DNA of 64,000 bases from Falsihalocynthiibacter halioticoli (GCF_025802015.1 NZ_JAOYFC010000001.1:1302001-1366000); one strand, 5' to 3'; shown: positions 8,784-17,470, counted from the first letter of the stretch. Program-made: numbers and translations. The notes: a model not told the origin generated them from the letters alone.

Positions 8784-9596
8784 TCACTTGCGGCCGGTGA
8801 CAGCGTCGATATCAGGCGCGTCAACGGCCTTCATGCCGACAACATGATAGCCCGCATCCACATGCAGGTTTTCGCCCGTTGTGCCTGTTCCCAGATCTGA
8901 GAGCAGATAGACAGAGGCCTTACCCACTTCTTCTTGGGTCACGTTGCGGCGAAGCGGCGAGTTCAATTCGTTCCATTTCAGGATGTAACGGAAATCGCCA
9001 ATGCCGCTGGCGGCCAGAGTTTTGATCGGACCGGCGGAAATCGCGTTAACGCGGATACCGTCCTTGCCAAGGTCTTCGGCGAGGTATTTGACCGAAGCTT
9101 CAAGCGCGGCTTTGGCAACACCCATCACATTATAATGCGGCATGACCTGCTCGGCGCCATAATAGGTGAGGGTAAGCATCGAGCCACCTTCCGGCATCAA
9201 CTTTGCGGCTCGCTGCGCGACGGCTGTGAACGTGTAAACCGACACATCCATCGTCATGTTGAAGTTCTCGCGGCTTGTGTCGACGTAGCGGCCACGAAGC
9301 TCGTTTTTGTCGGAAAAACCAATCGCATGGACGATAAAGTCGATCTTGCCCCATTTGGCTTCGACCTCTGCAAAAACGCGGTCAAGCGAGGCTTCGTCTG
9401 TCGCGTCACAATCAAATAGCGTCTCCACACCAAGTTGTTCGGCGAGTGGCGCGACGCGTTTCTTGAAGGCCTCTCCCATATAGGTAAATGCCAGTTCGGC
9501 GCCATGCTCGGCACAGGCCTGCGCAATGCCCCAAGCAATTGATTTGTCGTTGGCCAGGCCCATAATTAGCCCGCGTTTGCCGTCCATCAGTTTCAT
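8784..9596 (-). CDS. fabI: Enoyl-[acyl-carrier-protein] reductase (NADH)
   Basis: Catalyses the last reduction in each cycle of type II fatty-acid synthesis. The protein is 270 residues from the chosen Met (MKLMDGKRGLIMGLAND); an upstream TTG in frame is less likely. The nucleotide-binding GLANDKSIAWGIA segment is at residues 13-25. The catalytic Tyr155 and Lys162 are in the YNVMGVAK motif (Y-x6-K), diagnostic of FabI. The gene is divergent from pdxH, whose reading frame starts about 120 bases away. It is probably the first gene of a run with the LysE exporter and gpt. Confidence 0.96.
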   Translation of the reverse strand: MKLMDGKRGLIMGLANDKSIAWGIAQACAEHGAELAFTYMGEAFKKRVAPLAEQLGVETLFDCDATDEASLDRVFAEVEAKWGKIDFIVHAIGFSDKNELRGRYVDTSRENFNMTMDVSVYTFTAVAQRAAKLMPEGGSMLTLTYYGAEQVMPHYNVMGVAKAALEASVKYLAEDLGKDGIRVNAISAGPIKTLAASGIGDFRYILKWNELNSPLRRNVTQEEVGKASVYLLSDLGTGTTGENLHVDAGYHVVGMKAVDAPDIDAVTGRK

Positions 9597-9712
9597 AGCA
9601 TGTCCATTAGTGAGTGCCTCTATCCTCAATCGACTTACGGTATTGGGCGAGTTGCATCAAGCCTGATACCGTGGTCAATTTGGCGCCAACGACTCGTAAG
9701 AAAGCGAATTCC

Positions 9713-10318
9713 ATGAGCGATATGCCTAAAATTTTTCGGGGCGATGACCCTTTCGTAATAGCGCAATCTTGGCTTGCGGAGGCGGAGAAAAACGAACCGA
9801 ACGATCCGAATGCAATCGCCCTTGCGACGGTTGATCAAGATGGGCTGCCCAATGTGCGGATGGTTTTGCTCAAGGAGATAGAGGCGCAAGCGTTTGTTTT
9901 TTATACAAATTACGAGAGTGCAAAAGGACAGGAACTCGCAGCAAGCGGCAAAGCGGCCTTTGTTATGCACTGGAAATCACTGCGTCGCCAAATTCGCGTG
10001 CGCGGTACCGTTGAGCGCGAAGAAGGGCCGCAGGCCGATGAGTATTTCGCCAGCCGTTCGCTCAAAAGTCGCCTTGGCGCATGGGCATCGGAGCAATCTC
10101 GACCACTCGCCTCACGCGCGAGTTTAGTTGCAAAAGTTGCAAAAGTGACGCTAGGTAAAGGTTCTAACCCCGAACGCCCGCCATTTTGGGGCGGATTTCG
10201 TATCCACCCAACCGAGATAGAATTTTGGGCTGACGGGGAATTCAGGCTCCATGATCGCTTTGTTTGGCGTCGGGAGACTTTGGCAGATGCTTGGAATATC
10301 CAGCGGTTAAATCCGTGA
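9713..10318 (+). CDS. pdxH: Pyridoxamine 5'-phosphate oxidase
   Basis: FMN enzyme that oxidises pyridoxine or pyridoxamine phosphate to pyridoxal phosphate, the cofactor of enzymes such as the aminotransferase nearby. The 201-residue protein starts MSDMPKIFRGDDPF. It shows the typical NVRMVLLKEI, FYTNYESAKGQEL and HWKSLRRQIRVRG segments that bind FMN and substrate, and ends in the family signature WRRETLADAWNIQRLNP. The frame is open 33 codons upstream, but homology begins at the chosen ATG. Confidence 0.96.
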   Translation: MSDMPKIFRGDDPFVIAQSWLAEAEKNEPNDPNAIALATVDQDGLPNVRMVLLKEIEAQAFVFYTNYESAKGQELAASGKAAFVMHWKSLRRQIRVRGTVEREEGPQADEYFASRSLKSRLGAWASEQSRPLASRASLVAKVAKVTLGKGSNPERPPFWGGFRIHPTEIEFWADGEFRLHDRFVWRRETLADAWNIQRLNP

Positions 10319-10436
10319 CATTCTGGTGTACGTCGGGTCATTTTATGGTGGAGAATTTTTTTTTCGCTTGAAACGTCTGGGTTGTATAGCCAAAACACTT
10401 GTGGGCAGTAGGTAATTTAGGCGCCAGAATGGCGTG

Positions 10437-10976
10437 ATGGGGATGACAGAAGAAAACGCGCAAGGACCGATCGTCCTAGGACAGGTAAAGTGGTTCGACC
10501 CTGTTAAAGGGTTCGGATTCGTAATCCCGCCGGAAGGTGGGCCCGATATCCTTTTGCATGCAAACGTGCTTCGCAACTTTGGACAGGGGTCGGTGGCCGA
10601 AGGGTCCGGCATAGAAATTCGTGTGCAGGAATCGACGAGAGGCCTTCAGGCCGTGGAGGTGCTGCAGATCAGCCCGCCCACGCCTGCGAAGCCGGACGAA
10701 GAACCAAGCAATGATTTCGCGCCATTTGGTGATGACTCGCATGTTCCATTGGTGCCTGCACGGGTGAAGTGGTTCGACAAAACCAAAGGCTTTGGGTTTG
10801 CCAATACCTTCGGCAGTGCCGAGGATGTGTTTGTGCATGTTGAGGTTTTGCGTCTTGCTGGTCTTGCCGATCTACAACCAGGCGAGGCGATTGCCATGCG
10901 GGTTGTCGATGGCAAACGCGGGCGGATGGCCTCATCGGTCACGCCATGGGACGCGACCTTTACGGATCAGGGGTAA
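10437..10976 (+). CDS. Cold-shock protein with two CSD domains
   Basis: A nucleic-acid-binding protein of 179 residues with two OB-fold cold-shock domains. The first (residues about 14-80) contains GQVKWFDPVKGFGFV, the second (about 107-172) contains ARVKWFDKTKGFGFA and DVFVHVEVL. Both keep the RNP1-like KGFGF core. A charged linker with EEPSNDFAP joins them. The start is uncertain: GTG at 10434, ATG at 10437 and ATG at 10443 are all in frame and none has a clear Shine-Dalgarno sequence. Double-CSD proteins are typical of alphaproteobacteria and bind RNA or single-stranded DNA. Confidence 0.91.
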   Translation: MGMTEENAQGPIVLGQVKWFDPVKGFGFVIPPEGGPDILLHANVLRNFGQGSVAEGSGIEIRVQESTRGLQAVEVLQISPPTPAKPDEEPSNDFAPFGDDSHVPLVPARVKWFDKTKGFGFANTFGSAEDVFVHVEVLRLAGLADLQPGEAIAMRVVDGKRGRMASSVTPWDATFTDQG

Positions 10977-11059
10977 GTGGTGTGGCGCGTGTGAGCTTTA
11001 TAATAGGCCGCGCGCGTTCCAAACCTGCTGATCGCACGGCTAATCGCTTACTTAATGTA

Positions 11060-11542
11060 ATGAAACGTGCTGCCGCAGCGGCCTGTGTGGCGATTGCGGC
11101 ATCTACTATGACCTCTGGAGCCATCGCCGAATGCGCGTCGGATCGCGTGTCGTTGCGTGGCCCATGGGGACAGGCGCAGTTCACGGTCGAGATTGCCGAC
11201 ACAGAGCGCAGCCGTGCCACCGGTCTCATGAATCGCGAATCTATGCCGCGCGGCGCAGGAATGCTGTTTCTCTATGATTCGCCCCGCGCGATGACGTTCT
11301 GGATGCGAAATACGCTGATTCCGCTCGACATCTTGTTCATCTCGCCACAAGGCGAGGTTCTGCACATCCATCAGATGGCAAAACCGCTCGACGAGACCCT
11401 GATTCCGGGGCCTGACGGGGCGATTGCGGTGCTCGAAATCAACGGCGGATTGGCCGAAACCTTTGGAATGACAGCTGGAACCGAAGTGCAGCATAATTTT
11501 TTTGAAAAATTTGGCGCTAAGTGGCCTTGTGAGGCGTCTTAG
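11060..11542 (+). CDS. Secreted DUF192 protein
   Basis: A 160-residue protein of the DUF192 family. Residues 1-23 form a signal peptide ending AIAEC. The conserved core follows: RATGLMNRESMPRGAGMLF, then MTFWMRNTLIPLDILFI, which is the family signature. The function is not established. The frame is open upstream, but the signal peptide sets the start. It lies 83 bases after the cold-shock gene and just before tRNA-Pro. Confidence 0.9.
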   Translation: MKRAAAAACVAIAASTMTSGAIAECASDRVSLRGPWGQAQFTVEIADTERSRATGLMNRESMPRGAGMLFLYDSPRAMTFWMRNTLIPLDILFISPQGEVLHIHQMAKPLDETLIPGPDGAIAVLEINGGLAETFGMTAGTEVQHNFFEKFGAKWPCEAS

Positions 11543-11584
11543 GGCTTTTCATTCCCGCGCAGTCACTTTAAAGAAGCGCTCAGT

Positions 11585-11661
11585 CGGGGCGTAGCGCAGC
11601 CTGGTAGCGCGACGGTTTTGGGTACCGTAGGTCGCAAGTTCGAATCTTGCCGTCCCGACCA
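11585..11661 (+). tRNA. tRNA-Pro (anticodon UGG)
   Basis: A 77-base cloverleaf with encoded CCA. The acceptor stem CGGGGCG pairs with CGTCCCG, including one G-U pair. The anticodon stem ACGGT/ACCGT encloses the loop TTTGGGT, giving anticodon TGG. The T arm contains the standard GTTCGAATC loop. Confidence 0.97.
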
Positions 11662-11854
11662 ACTTCTCTCAGTTTGAATTTGAATACATACGATGCACAG
11701 GCGTGGCGGTCTGTGTGGCGCTTTGATGTGCTTTTCTGTGTGCGCAGGTTCGTGGACCTGTAGGTAATGACAGCAACACGACATCGTACATTTCAGAAGA
11801 GCAGCACCGTTTAGATTCTTCGCGCCGCCAAACGCTGCGGATGATTACCTTGCG

Positions 11855-11870
11855 CATCAATATCTAGTGT
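11855..11870 (+). promoter_or_regulatory. Distal NrdR-like box
   Basis: CATCAATATCTAGTGT matches the NrdR consensus ACACwATATmTwGTGT at 13 of 16 positions by hand alignment. It is about 720 bases before nrdJ and has no partner one helical period away. It is also inside an imperfect stem formed by TGCGCAT (11851-11857) and ATGCGCA (11883-11889). Confidence 0.35.
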
Positions 11871-12127
11871 TTCGCTAAAGCAATGCGCAGCGGTGGTACC
11901 GATGCCGTTGGCCGACACCCGAAGAAAACGCATCAAAGTGCCGCCGATTCCGGGCGGTGTTGATTCTCAGTCATCATCGTTCTGCCACATTATGTAGCGT
12001 TCGTGTTGCCGTGTGCTGCATAAATGTAGCGTTTTTAAGCAACGGTTGTTTTGGCTCGAAATTTTCAACCATAGGTTTTCAGTTCTTTGGTGGCCTCCGC
12101 GAGATGCCAACTCTGGCGTTAACCTTT

Positions 12128-12136
12128 TGTGGATAA
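12128..12136 (-). promoter_or_regulatory. DnaA box, perfect consensus
   Basis: TGTGGATAA is the reverse complement of TTATCCACA, the perfect DnaA-binding nonamer. It is 450 bases before nrdJ. DnaA is known to act at the E. coli nrdAB promoter; the same idea here is inference. Confidence 0.5.
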
Positions 12137-12194
12137 GTTTGCGTGAATTCTTAACGGATTCCTCTAAAGGCCCTGACGTATTGAGAAAATCGAA

Positions 12195-12203
12195 TGTGGA
12201 CAA
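12195..12203 (-). promoter_or_regulatory. DnaA box, one mismatch
   Basis: TGTGGACAA (TTGTCCACA on the other strand) differs from the DnaA consensus at one position. It has the same orientation as the perfect box 67 bases upstream. Confidence 0.4.
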
Positions 12204-12270
12204 AATCGCGTGCCTCTCGTGATCCGCAACTCAGAATCAAATACCGCCGCGGGGATTCGCGTTCGCCATA

Positions 12271-12295
12271 TTGGGTCAACTGAAAATCGACCCAA
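12271..12295. repeat. TTGGGTC/GACCCAA inverted repeat
   Basis: Perfect 7-base arms, TTGGGTC at 12271 and GACCCAA at 12289, separated by 11 bases. There is no T-tract after it in either direction, so it is more likely an operator or a small RNA fold than a terminator. Confidence 0.35.
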
Positions 12296-12331
12296 AAAAT
12301 GCAAATAAATCCGTTGACCAAACCGGCGGAT

Positions 12332-12379
12332 ATACGCCAAGTTGTGGGGGCCGGTCGGGGAAGCCACAAGATTTAGTGG
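12332..12379 (+). promoter_or_regulatory. Tandem NrdR-like boxes upstream of nrdJ
   Basis: Box 2, CCACAAGATTTAGTGG at 12364-12379, matches the NrdR consensus at about 12 of 16 positions. A weaker box, ATACGCCAAGTTGTGG, starts at 12332. Their starts are exactly 32 bases apart, the three-turn spacing usual for paired NrdR sites. NrdR is the ATP/dATP-sensing repressor of ribonucleotide reductase genes. A TTGACC hexamer at 12314 could be a -35 element. Confidence 0.55.
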
Positions 12380-12586
12380 TAGAGCGGCAAAAGGGACAGA
12401 TTTCTTACACTGAGATGCGAAACACTGGGTTCGCTCTTTGGCCGACGGTTTTGTGCGCCGCGGAGCAGATTTTTGCGCCCTTTGAAATACGCCCCCGACT
12501 GGCACGAAACCGCGCTGGTTCAGTCAGAACACAGCATCGAGAACACATTTAAGGCGGCGACAGGCCGGTGACGGGGCAACGATACA

Positions 12587-15500
12587 ATGAAAATAGAACG
12601 CAAGTTTACAAAAGCCGGCAAAGACGCATACGAAACCCTCGAATTTACCGAAACTTCCTCTGAAATCCGCAATCCGGACGGCACAGTCGTTTTCCGGCTT
12701 GATGACGTTGAAGTTCCCGCAAGCTGGAGCCAAGTGGCCAGCGATGTAATTGCGCAAAAATATTTCCGTAAGGCTGGTGTTCCCGCTGCACTTAAGAAAG
12801 TGAAAGAAAAGGGTGTTCCAGAGTTCCTGTGGCGCTCGGTTCCTGATGACAAAGCGCTTGAGAAGCTGCCAGCAGAGACCCGTACAGGCGGCGAGATCAG
12901 TGCAAAACAGGTGTTCAACCGTTTGGCAGGCGCATGGGCCTATTGGGGCTGGAAGGGCGGCTATTTCAGCTCTGAAGAAGATGCGCGCGCCTACTACGAC
13001 GAGATGCGCCACATGCTCGCCAGCCAACGCGCTGCACCAAACTCGCCGCAGTGGTTTAACACTGGCCTGCATTGGGCATATGGCATCGACGGTCCTGGTC
13101 AGGGTCACTATTACGTCGACTATAAGACAGAGAAACTAACACGCTCGACCTCGGCGTATGAGCACCCACAACCGCACGCCTGTTTTATCCAGTCGGTCGA
13201 CGATGACCTTGTCGGTGACGGCGGCATTATGGATCTCTGGGTGCGTGAGGCACGCCTCTTTAAATACGGCTCTGGCACCGGCACCAACTTCTCCTCGCTG
13301 CGTGCAGCGGGTGAGGGGCTTTCCGGTGGCGGCAGTTCCTCCGGCCTGATGGGCTTCCTCAAGATCGGTGACCGTGCAGCGGGTGCGATCAAATCGGGCG
13401 GTACAACACGCCGTGCGGCGAAAATGGTTATCGTCGATGCGGACCACCCCGATATCGAAGAGTTCATCAACTGGAAGGTGCTTGAAGAGCAGAAAGTGGC
13501 CTCGATCGTCGCTGGCTCCAAGATGCACGAAGAGAAACTCAATGCGATCTTCGCAGCGATCAAAGCGTGGGACGGCAAAGTTGAAGATGCCTATGAGCCC
13601 AAGTCGAACGACGCCCTCAAAGAGGCCGTTCGCGCAGCGAAGAAGGTCAAGATTCCAGAAACTTACATCAAGCGCGTGCTCGACTATGCAAAGCAGGGCT
13701 ATGATAGCATCGAATTCCCGACATATGACACAGACTGGGATTCCGAAGCCTATAACTCCGTTTCCGGTCAGAACTCCAACAACTCCATTCGTGTAACAGA
13801 CGCCTTCCTCAAGGCAGTTGAGAACGACGGCGATTGGCAGCTCATCGACCGCACAACCGGACGCGTGAACAAGACGATCCGTGCCCGTGAATTGTGGGAG
13901 CAGGTTGGTCATGCGGCTTGGGCCTGTGCTGATCCAGGGATCCAGTACCACGACACCGTAAACGCATGGCACACATGCCCAGAAGATGGCGAAATCCGCG
14001 GCTCCAACCCGTGTTCCGAGTATATGTTCCTCGATGACACGGCCTGTAACCTCGCGTCGATGAACCTGCTGACCTTCCTAAAGGATGACGAGTTCCAAGC
14101 CGAAGATTACATCCACGCCACGCGCCTCTGGACATTGACGCTGGAAATCTCCGTGACAATGGCGCAGTTCCCGTCCCAAGAGATCGCGCAGCGATCCTTT
14201 GATTTCCGTACTCTGGGCCTTGGTTACGCCAACATCGGCGGTCTGCTGATGAACATGGGGTATGGATATGACTCCGATGCGGGGCGCGCGCTTTGTGGTG
14301 CTTTGACGGCGGTTATGACCGGCGTTGCCTACGCCACGTCGGCGGAAATTGCGTCCGAGCTTGGCGCCTTCTCGAAGTACGAGAAAAACGCCAACCACAT
14401 GCTCCGTGTAATCCGTAACCACCGCAATGCGGCTTATGGAAAAACAACGGGCTACGAAGGCCTCGACATCAAGCCGCTTGCACTTGATCATGCAAGCTGC
14501 CCTGATAAGCGGCTGATTTCGCTCGCGAAACAAGCGTGGGACGAGGCGCTCGAACTGGGTGAGAAACACGGCTATCGCAACGCACAGACAACAGTGATTG
14601 CGCCAACTGGTACAATCGGCCTCGTGATGGACTGCGACACAACGGGTATTGAGCCAGACTTCGCTCTGGTGAAGTTCAAGAAACTCGCAGGCGGTGGTTA
14701 CTTCAAGATTATCAACCGCTCGGTACCTGCGGCGCTTGAAAAGCTCGGGTATGGTTCTGCTCAGATCGAAGAGATCGTCAGCTATGCCGTGGGCCACGCC
14801 AGCATCGGCAACGCACCTGGCATCAACCATACATCGCTGATCGGACATGGCTTTGGCCAAACAGAGTTGGACAAGATCGAAGCCGCGCTTCCGAGCGCCT
14901 TTGACATCCGTTTTGTGTTCAACCAGTGGACCTTGGGCGATGATTTCTGCACCAAAACACTTGGCATCCCGCAATCGAAGCTCACCGATCCAAACTTCGA
15001 CCTGCTGCGCCACCTTGGCTTTAGCCGCGAAGAGATCGAAGCAGCGAATGACCATGTTTGTGGCACCATGACACTTGAAGGCGCGCCGCACCTTAAGGAA
15101 GAGCACTACAATATCTTTGATTGTGCGAACCCTTGCGGCAAGAAAGGTAAGCGTTTCCTGAGTGTTGATAGCCACATCTATATGATGGCAGCGGCGCAGT
15201 CCTTTATCTCTGGCGCGATCTCCAAGACGATCAACATGGCCAATGACGCCACTATCGAGGATTGCCAGAAAGCCTATGAGCTTAGCTGGAGCCTCGGCAT
15301 CAAGGCCAACGCGCTTTATCGCGATGGCTCCAAACTAAGCCAGCCGCTTGCAGCCGCGCTGGTTGAGGATGACGAGGACGCGCAAGAAACGCTTGAATCC
15401 GGTTCCGCTCAGGAAAAAGCCGCTGTTCCGGCCGAGAAGGTCGTTGAAAAGATCGTTCTCAAAGAGGTTGTCAAATCCCACCGCGAGAAAATGCCGGAGC

Positions 15501-16276
15501 GCCGCAAGGGCTATACGCAGAAAGCGGTTGTTGGCGGGCACAAGGTCTACCTGCGGACCGGCGAATACGAAGACGGCAACCTTGGCGAAATCTTTATTGA
15601 TATGCACAAGGAAGGGGCGGGCTTCCGTGCCATGATGAACAACTTTGCCATCGCGGTTTCGGTTGGGCTTCAGTACGGCGTTCCGCTTGAAGAGTTCGTT
15701 GACGCGTTCACCTTTACCAAGTTCGAGCCTGCGGGCATGGTTCAAGGCAACGACAGCATCAAGAATGCAACGTCGATCCTTGACTATATCTTCCGCGAAC
15801 TCGCTGTATCTTACCTTGATCGCACCGATCTGGCCCATGTGAAACCAGAAGGCGCAAGCTTTGATAGCCTTGGCCGTGGCGAGGAAGAAGGCGTGGCTAA
15901 CGTTCAAGAGATGAGCGAAACAGCAGCGTCCAAGTCCTTGGAAGTGTTGAAACAAATCAGCTCGACAGGCTATCTGCGTAAGCGGGTTCCAACAGACCTG
16001 TCCTTGCTTCAAGGAAGCGCTGGCGCAACCGCGCTCGACAATGCAACCGACGCAACGGCTGCGCTGCAAACTATGGTGCCTGACACGGCTGCTGACGCAA
16101 CTGCGGTCTCAAGTGGCACAGTGGCAAGCTCCGCCACTCAGATGGACGCGCGCTCCAAAGCCAAGATGCAAGGCTACGAAGGCGACCCATGCGGCGATTG
16201 CGGCAACTACACTTTGGTGCGCAACGGCACCTGTATGAAATGCAACACCTGCGGCGGGACATCCGGCTGTAGTTAA
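12587..16276 (+). CDS. nrdJ: Vitamin B12-dependent (class II) ribonucleotide reductase
   Basis: Reduces ribonucleotides to deoxyribonucleotides with adenosylcobalamin, without an oxygen-dependent radical subunit. The protein is 1229 residues. The catalytic barrel includes KYGSGTGTNFSSLR and the active-site NPCSE at residues 474-478, where the cysteine is the radical position. IAPTGTIGLVMDCDTTGIEPDF is another core motif. A later TSCPD-type domain spans roughly 980-1085 (KVYLRTGEYEDGNLGEIFIDMHKEG). The C-terminus is cysteine-rich (CGDCGNYTLVRNGTCMKCNTCGG), probably zinc binding and thiol relay. No other reductase class is seen in this window. The upstream region carries NrdR-like and DnaA boxes. 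Confidence 0.97.
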   Translation: MKIERKFTKAGKDAYETLEFTETSSEIRNPDGTVVFRLDDVEVPASWSQVASDVIAQKYFRKAGVPAALKKVKEKGVPEFLWRSVPDDKALEKLPAETRTGGEISAKQVFNRLAGAWAYWGWKGGYFSSEEDARAYYDEMRHMLASQRAAPNSPQWFNTGLHWAYGIDGPGQGHYYVDYKTEKLTRSTSAYEHPQPHACFIQSVDDDLVGDGGIMDLWVREARLFKYGSGTGTNFSSLRAAGEGLSGGGSSSGLMGFLKIGDRAAGAIKSGGTTRRAAKMVIVDADHPDIEEFINWKVLEEQKVASIVAGSKMHEEKLNAIFAAIKAWDGKVEDAYEPKSNDALKEAVRAAKKVKIPETYIKRVLDYAKQGYDSIEFPTYDTDWDSEAYNSVSGQNSNNSIRVTDAFLKAVENDGDWQLIDRTTGRVNKTIRARELWEQVGHAAWACADPGIQYHDTVNAWHTCPEDGEIRGSNPCSEYMFLDDTACNLASMNLLTFLKDDEFQAEDYIHATRLWTLTLEISVTMAQFPSQEIAQRSFDFRTLGLGYANIGGLLMNMGYGYDSDAGRALCGALTAVMTGVAYATSAEIASELGAFSKYEKNANHMLRVIRNHRNAAYGKTTGYEGLDIKPLALDHASCPDKRLISLAKQAWDEALELGEKHGYRNAQTTVIAPTGTIGLVMDCDTTGIEPDFALVKFKKLAGGGYFKIINRSVPAALEKLGYGSAQIEEIVSYAVGHASIGNAPGINHTSLIGHGFGQTELDKIEAALPSAFDIRFVFNQWTLGDDFCTKTLGIPQSKLTDPNFDLLRHLGFSREEIEAANDHVCGTMTLEGAPHLKEEHYNIFDCANPCGKKGKRFLSVDSHIYMMAAAQSFISGAISKTINMANDATIEDCQKAYELSWSLGIKANALYRDGSKLSQPLAAALVEDDEDAQETLESGSAQEKAAVPAEKVVEKIVLKEVVKSHREKMPERRKGYTQKAVVGGHKVYLRTGEYEDGNLGEIFIDMHKEGAGFRAMMNNFAIAVSVGLQYGVPLEEFVDAFTFTKFEPAGMVQGNDSIKNATSILDYIFRELAVSYLDRTDLAHVKPEGASFDSLGRGEEEGVANVQEMSETAASKSLEVLKQISSTGYLRKRVPTDLSLLQGSAGATALDNATDATAALQTMVPDTAADATAVSSGTVASSATQMDARSKAKMQGYEGDPCGDCGNYTLVRNGTCMKCNTCGGTSGCS

Positions 16277-16372
16277 TTAGAGATCCGGGGCGGGTGCGCT
16301 CGCCCCTGACGCGGATCAGGCCGCAGGCAGAATACCGGGCGGTACACTAGAATGAGCCTGATTAGCGAAACT

Positions 16373-16399
16373 AAAGGGTCCCTTCGGGGGCCCTTTTTT
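16373..16399 (+). terminator. Rho-independent terminator of nrdJ
   Basis: AAAGGGTCCC, loop TTCG, GGGGCCC and six Ts. A second GC-rich hairpin without T-tract (GGGGCG/CGCCCC, 16287-16306, nested in GATCCG/CGGATC) lies between it and the nrdJ stop. Confidence 0.85.
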
Positions 16400-16428
16400 C
16401 TATTTAATGGTAGTGGCTTAGCGCTGGA

Positions 16429-17364
16429 TTAGTTCGGAAACTCGACTGGGCGCTGTGCTTCGCGGTTGACGTTAAGCGTAAACACATCCGGTCGTGAATA
16501 GTGCCCCGTCGCATCGAATTTACGGCGCGCCGCGCTCGCTAGGCTGGCGTCAACCTCCGCCCAGAGTATGCCTTTCTCTTTGCGCATCGGCCCTGCGGCC
16601 AATCCACCAAAAGGTTTGTAAACCACGGCGTCTCCGTCGTTGATCCATTCCTTATCGTCGGGGAAAATCTCTTTGCGATGCGGTGTATTTTTCGGGATGT
16701 CTTTGCCCTCAAGCTGAGTGGAACAACCGATGACCCAACATCCTCCTTCACGCGCGATATGCTGCATGGTTGCAAGCCAGCTTTCGCCCGTGTCCCATGT
16801 GGGCGCGCAGTAGATTTCTACGTTCTGGGCGTAGAGCGCATAGCGGGCGAGTGGCATATAGTTTTCCCAACAGAGCAGCGCGCCAACGCGTCCCACGGCG
16901 GTGTCGACGACCCGAAGACCGCTGCCGTCGCCAAAACCCCAGACCATGCGTTCCGGATTGGTCGGCATCAGTTTTCTGTGGTTGTTCAATAGCTTGCCGT
17001 CTGCATCAATGATGCAGACGCTGTTGAAAATCGTGCTTCCCGAAGCGGTGCCATCTTTTTCCTGATAGCCTGCTACAATCACCACCCCATGTTCGCGGGC
17101 GGCATCTTGTAGCGGCATGAGGTCGCCTTGGCTGCGGTCGATGCAATTGGCCAGAAGGCGGGCATAGATATCATCGGTTTTGCCCATATCTTTGCCCGGC
17201 GTCAGGCGCCAAACAAAGGAGGGATACCCCGGAAACCAAGCTTCTGGGAAAACAACGAGCCCCGCGCCATCACGCGCAGCGGCTTCGACAAGTTCGGCGG
17301 CACGCTGCATGGTTTTGGCAAGATCGAGGTAGACGGGTGGTTCCTGAATTACGGCAGTCTTCAT
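16429..17364 (-). CDS. Nitrilase-family carbon-nitrogen hydrolase
   Basis: A 311-residue hydrolase with the Glu-Lys-Cys triad of the nitrilase superfamily: Glu in VVFPEAWFPGYP, Lys in NHRKLMPTNPERMVWG and Cys in GALLCWENYMPLARYALY. The WENYMPL context and the PTNPERMVWG segment point to the true nitrilase branch (nitrile to carboxylic acid) rather than amidases. Its substrate is unknown. ATG at 17364 has GGGGAG six bases upstream; an in-frame GTG one codon earlier is less likely. It is convergent with nrdJ and lies downstream of ilvH on the same strand, with its own promoter candidate. Confidence 0.9.
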   Translation of the reverse strand: MKTAVIQEPPVYLDLAKTMQRAAELVEAAARDGAGLVVFPEAWFPGYPSFVWRLTPGKDMGKTDDIYARLLANCIDRSQGDLMPLQDAAREHGVVIVAGYQEKDGTASGSTIFNSVCIIDADGKLLNNHRKLMPTNPERMVWGFGDGSGLRVVDTAVGRVGALLCWENYMPLARYALYAQNVEIYCAPTWDTGESWLATMQHIAREGGCWVIGCSTQLEGKDIPKNTPHRKEIFPDDKEWINDGDAVVYKPFGGLAAGPMRKEKGILWAEVDASLASAARRKFDATGHYSRPDVFTLNVNREAQRPVEFPN

Positions 17365-17390
17365 CACATACTCCCCATTCTAAAAGCGAG

Positions 17391-17418
17391 AGTATGCCAC
17401 AACTAACGAATTCCTCAA
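17391..17418 (-). promoter_or_regulatory. Candidate promoter of the nitrilase gene
   Basis: On the minus strand, TTGAGG, 16 bases, CATACT, placed 27 bases before the ATG. It overlaps one arm of a 10-base hairpin (17414-17423 with 17439-17448) that could end the ilvIH transcript, although no U-tract follows. Confidence 0.45.
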
Positions 17419-17470
17419 AACGGAGCGGTATACCCACACCGTTTCGAGGGGATTTTCAGCGCTTTTTGCG

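Larger units (their letters stand above)
11662..12586. other. 925-base non-coding region upstream of nrdJ
   Basis: No convincing gene: short frames on both strands have no ribosome-binding site and no protein-like composition. The stretch instead holds regulatory-looking sequence: two DnaA boxes, six GANTC sites (11814, 11946, 11962, 12157, 12234, 12254), a pair of NrdR-like boxes, a distal NrdR-like site, a TTGGGTC dyad, and a direct repeat ATGTAGCGTT at 11992-12001 and 12024-12033, 32 bases apart. The nrdJ promoter must lie here. Confidence 0.6.

Noticed and set aside
11563..11784. Minus-strand frame containing GRQDSNLRPTVPKTVALPGCATPR
   Set aside because: It is the reverse of tRNA-Pro(UGG); this is a well-known spurious protein made by translating antisense to a tRNA.
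12330..12400. Possible cobalamin riboswitch before the B12-dependent reductase
   Set aside because: Some GGGGAAGCC-like sequence is present, but the conserved B12-box and core helices are not found; the sequence is better explained by NrdR-like boxes.
12164..12505. 113-residue minus-strand frame in the nrdJ upstream region
   Set aside because: Composition is not protein-like, has no start signal and overlaps regulatory motifs.
14078..15175. 365-residue minus-strand frame inside nrdJ
   Set aside because: Antisense shadow of a strongly conserved reductase core; no ribosome-binding site.
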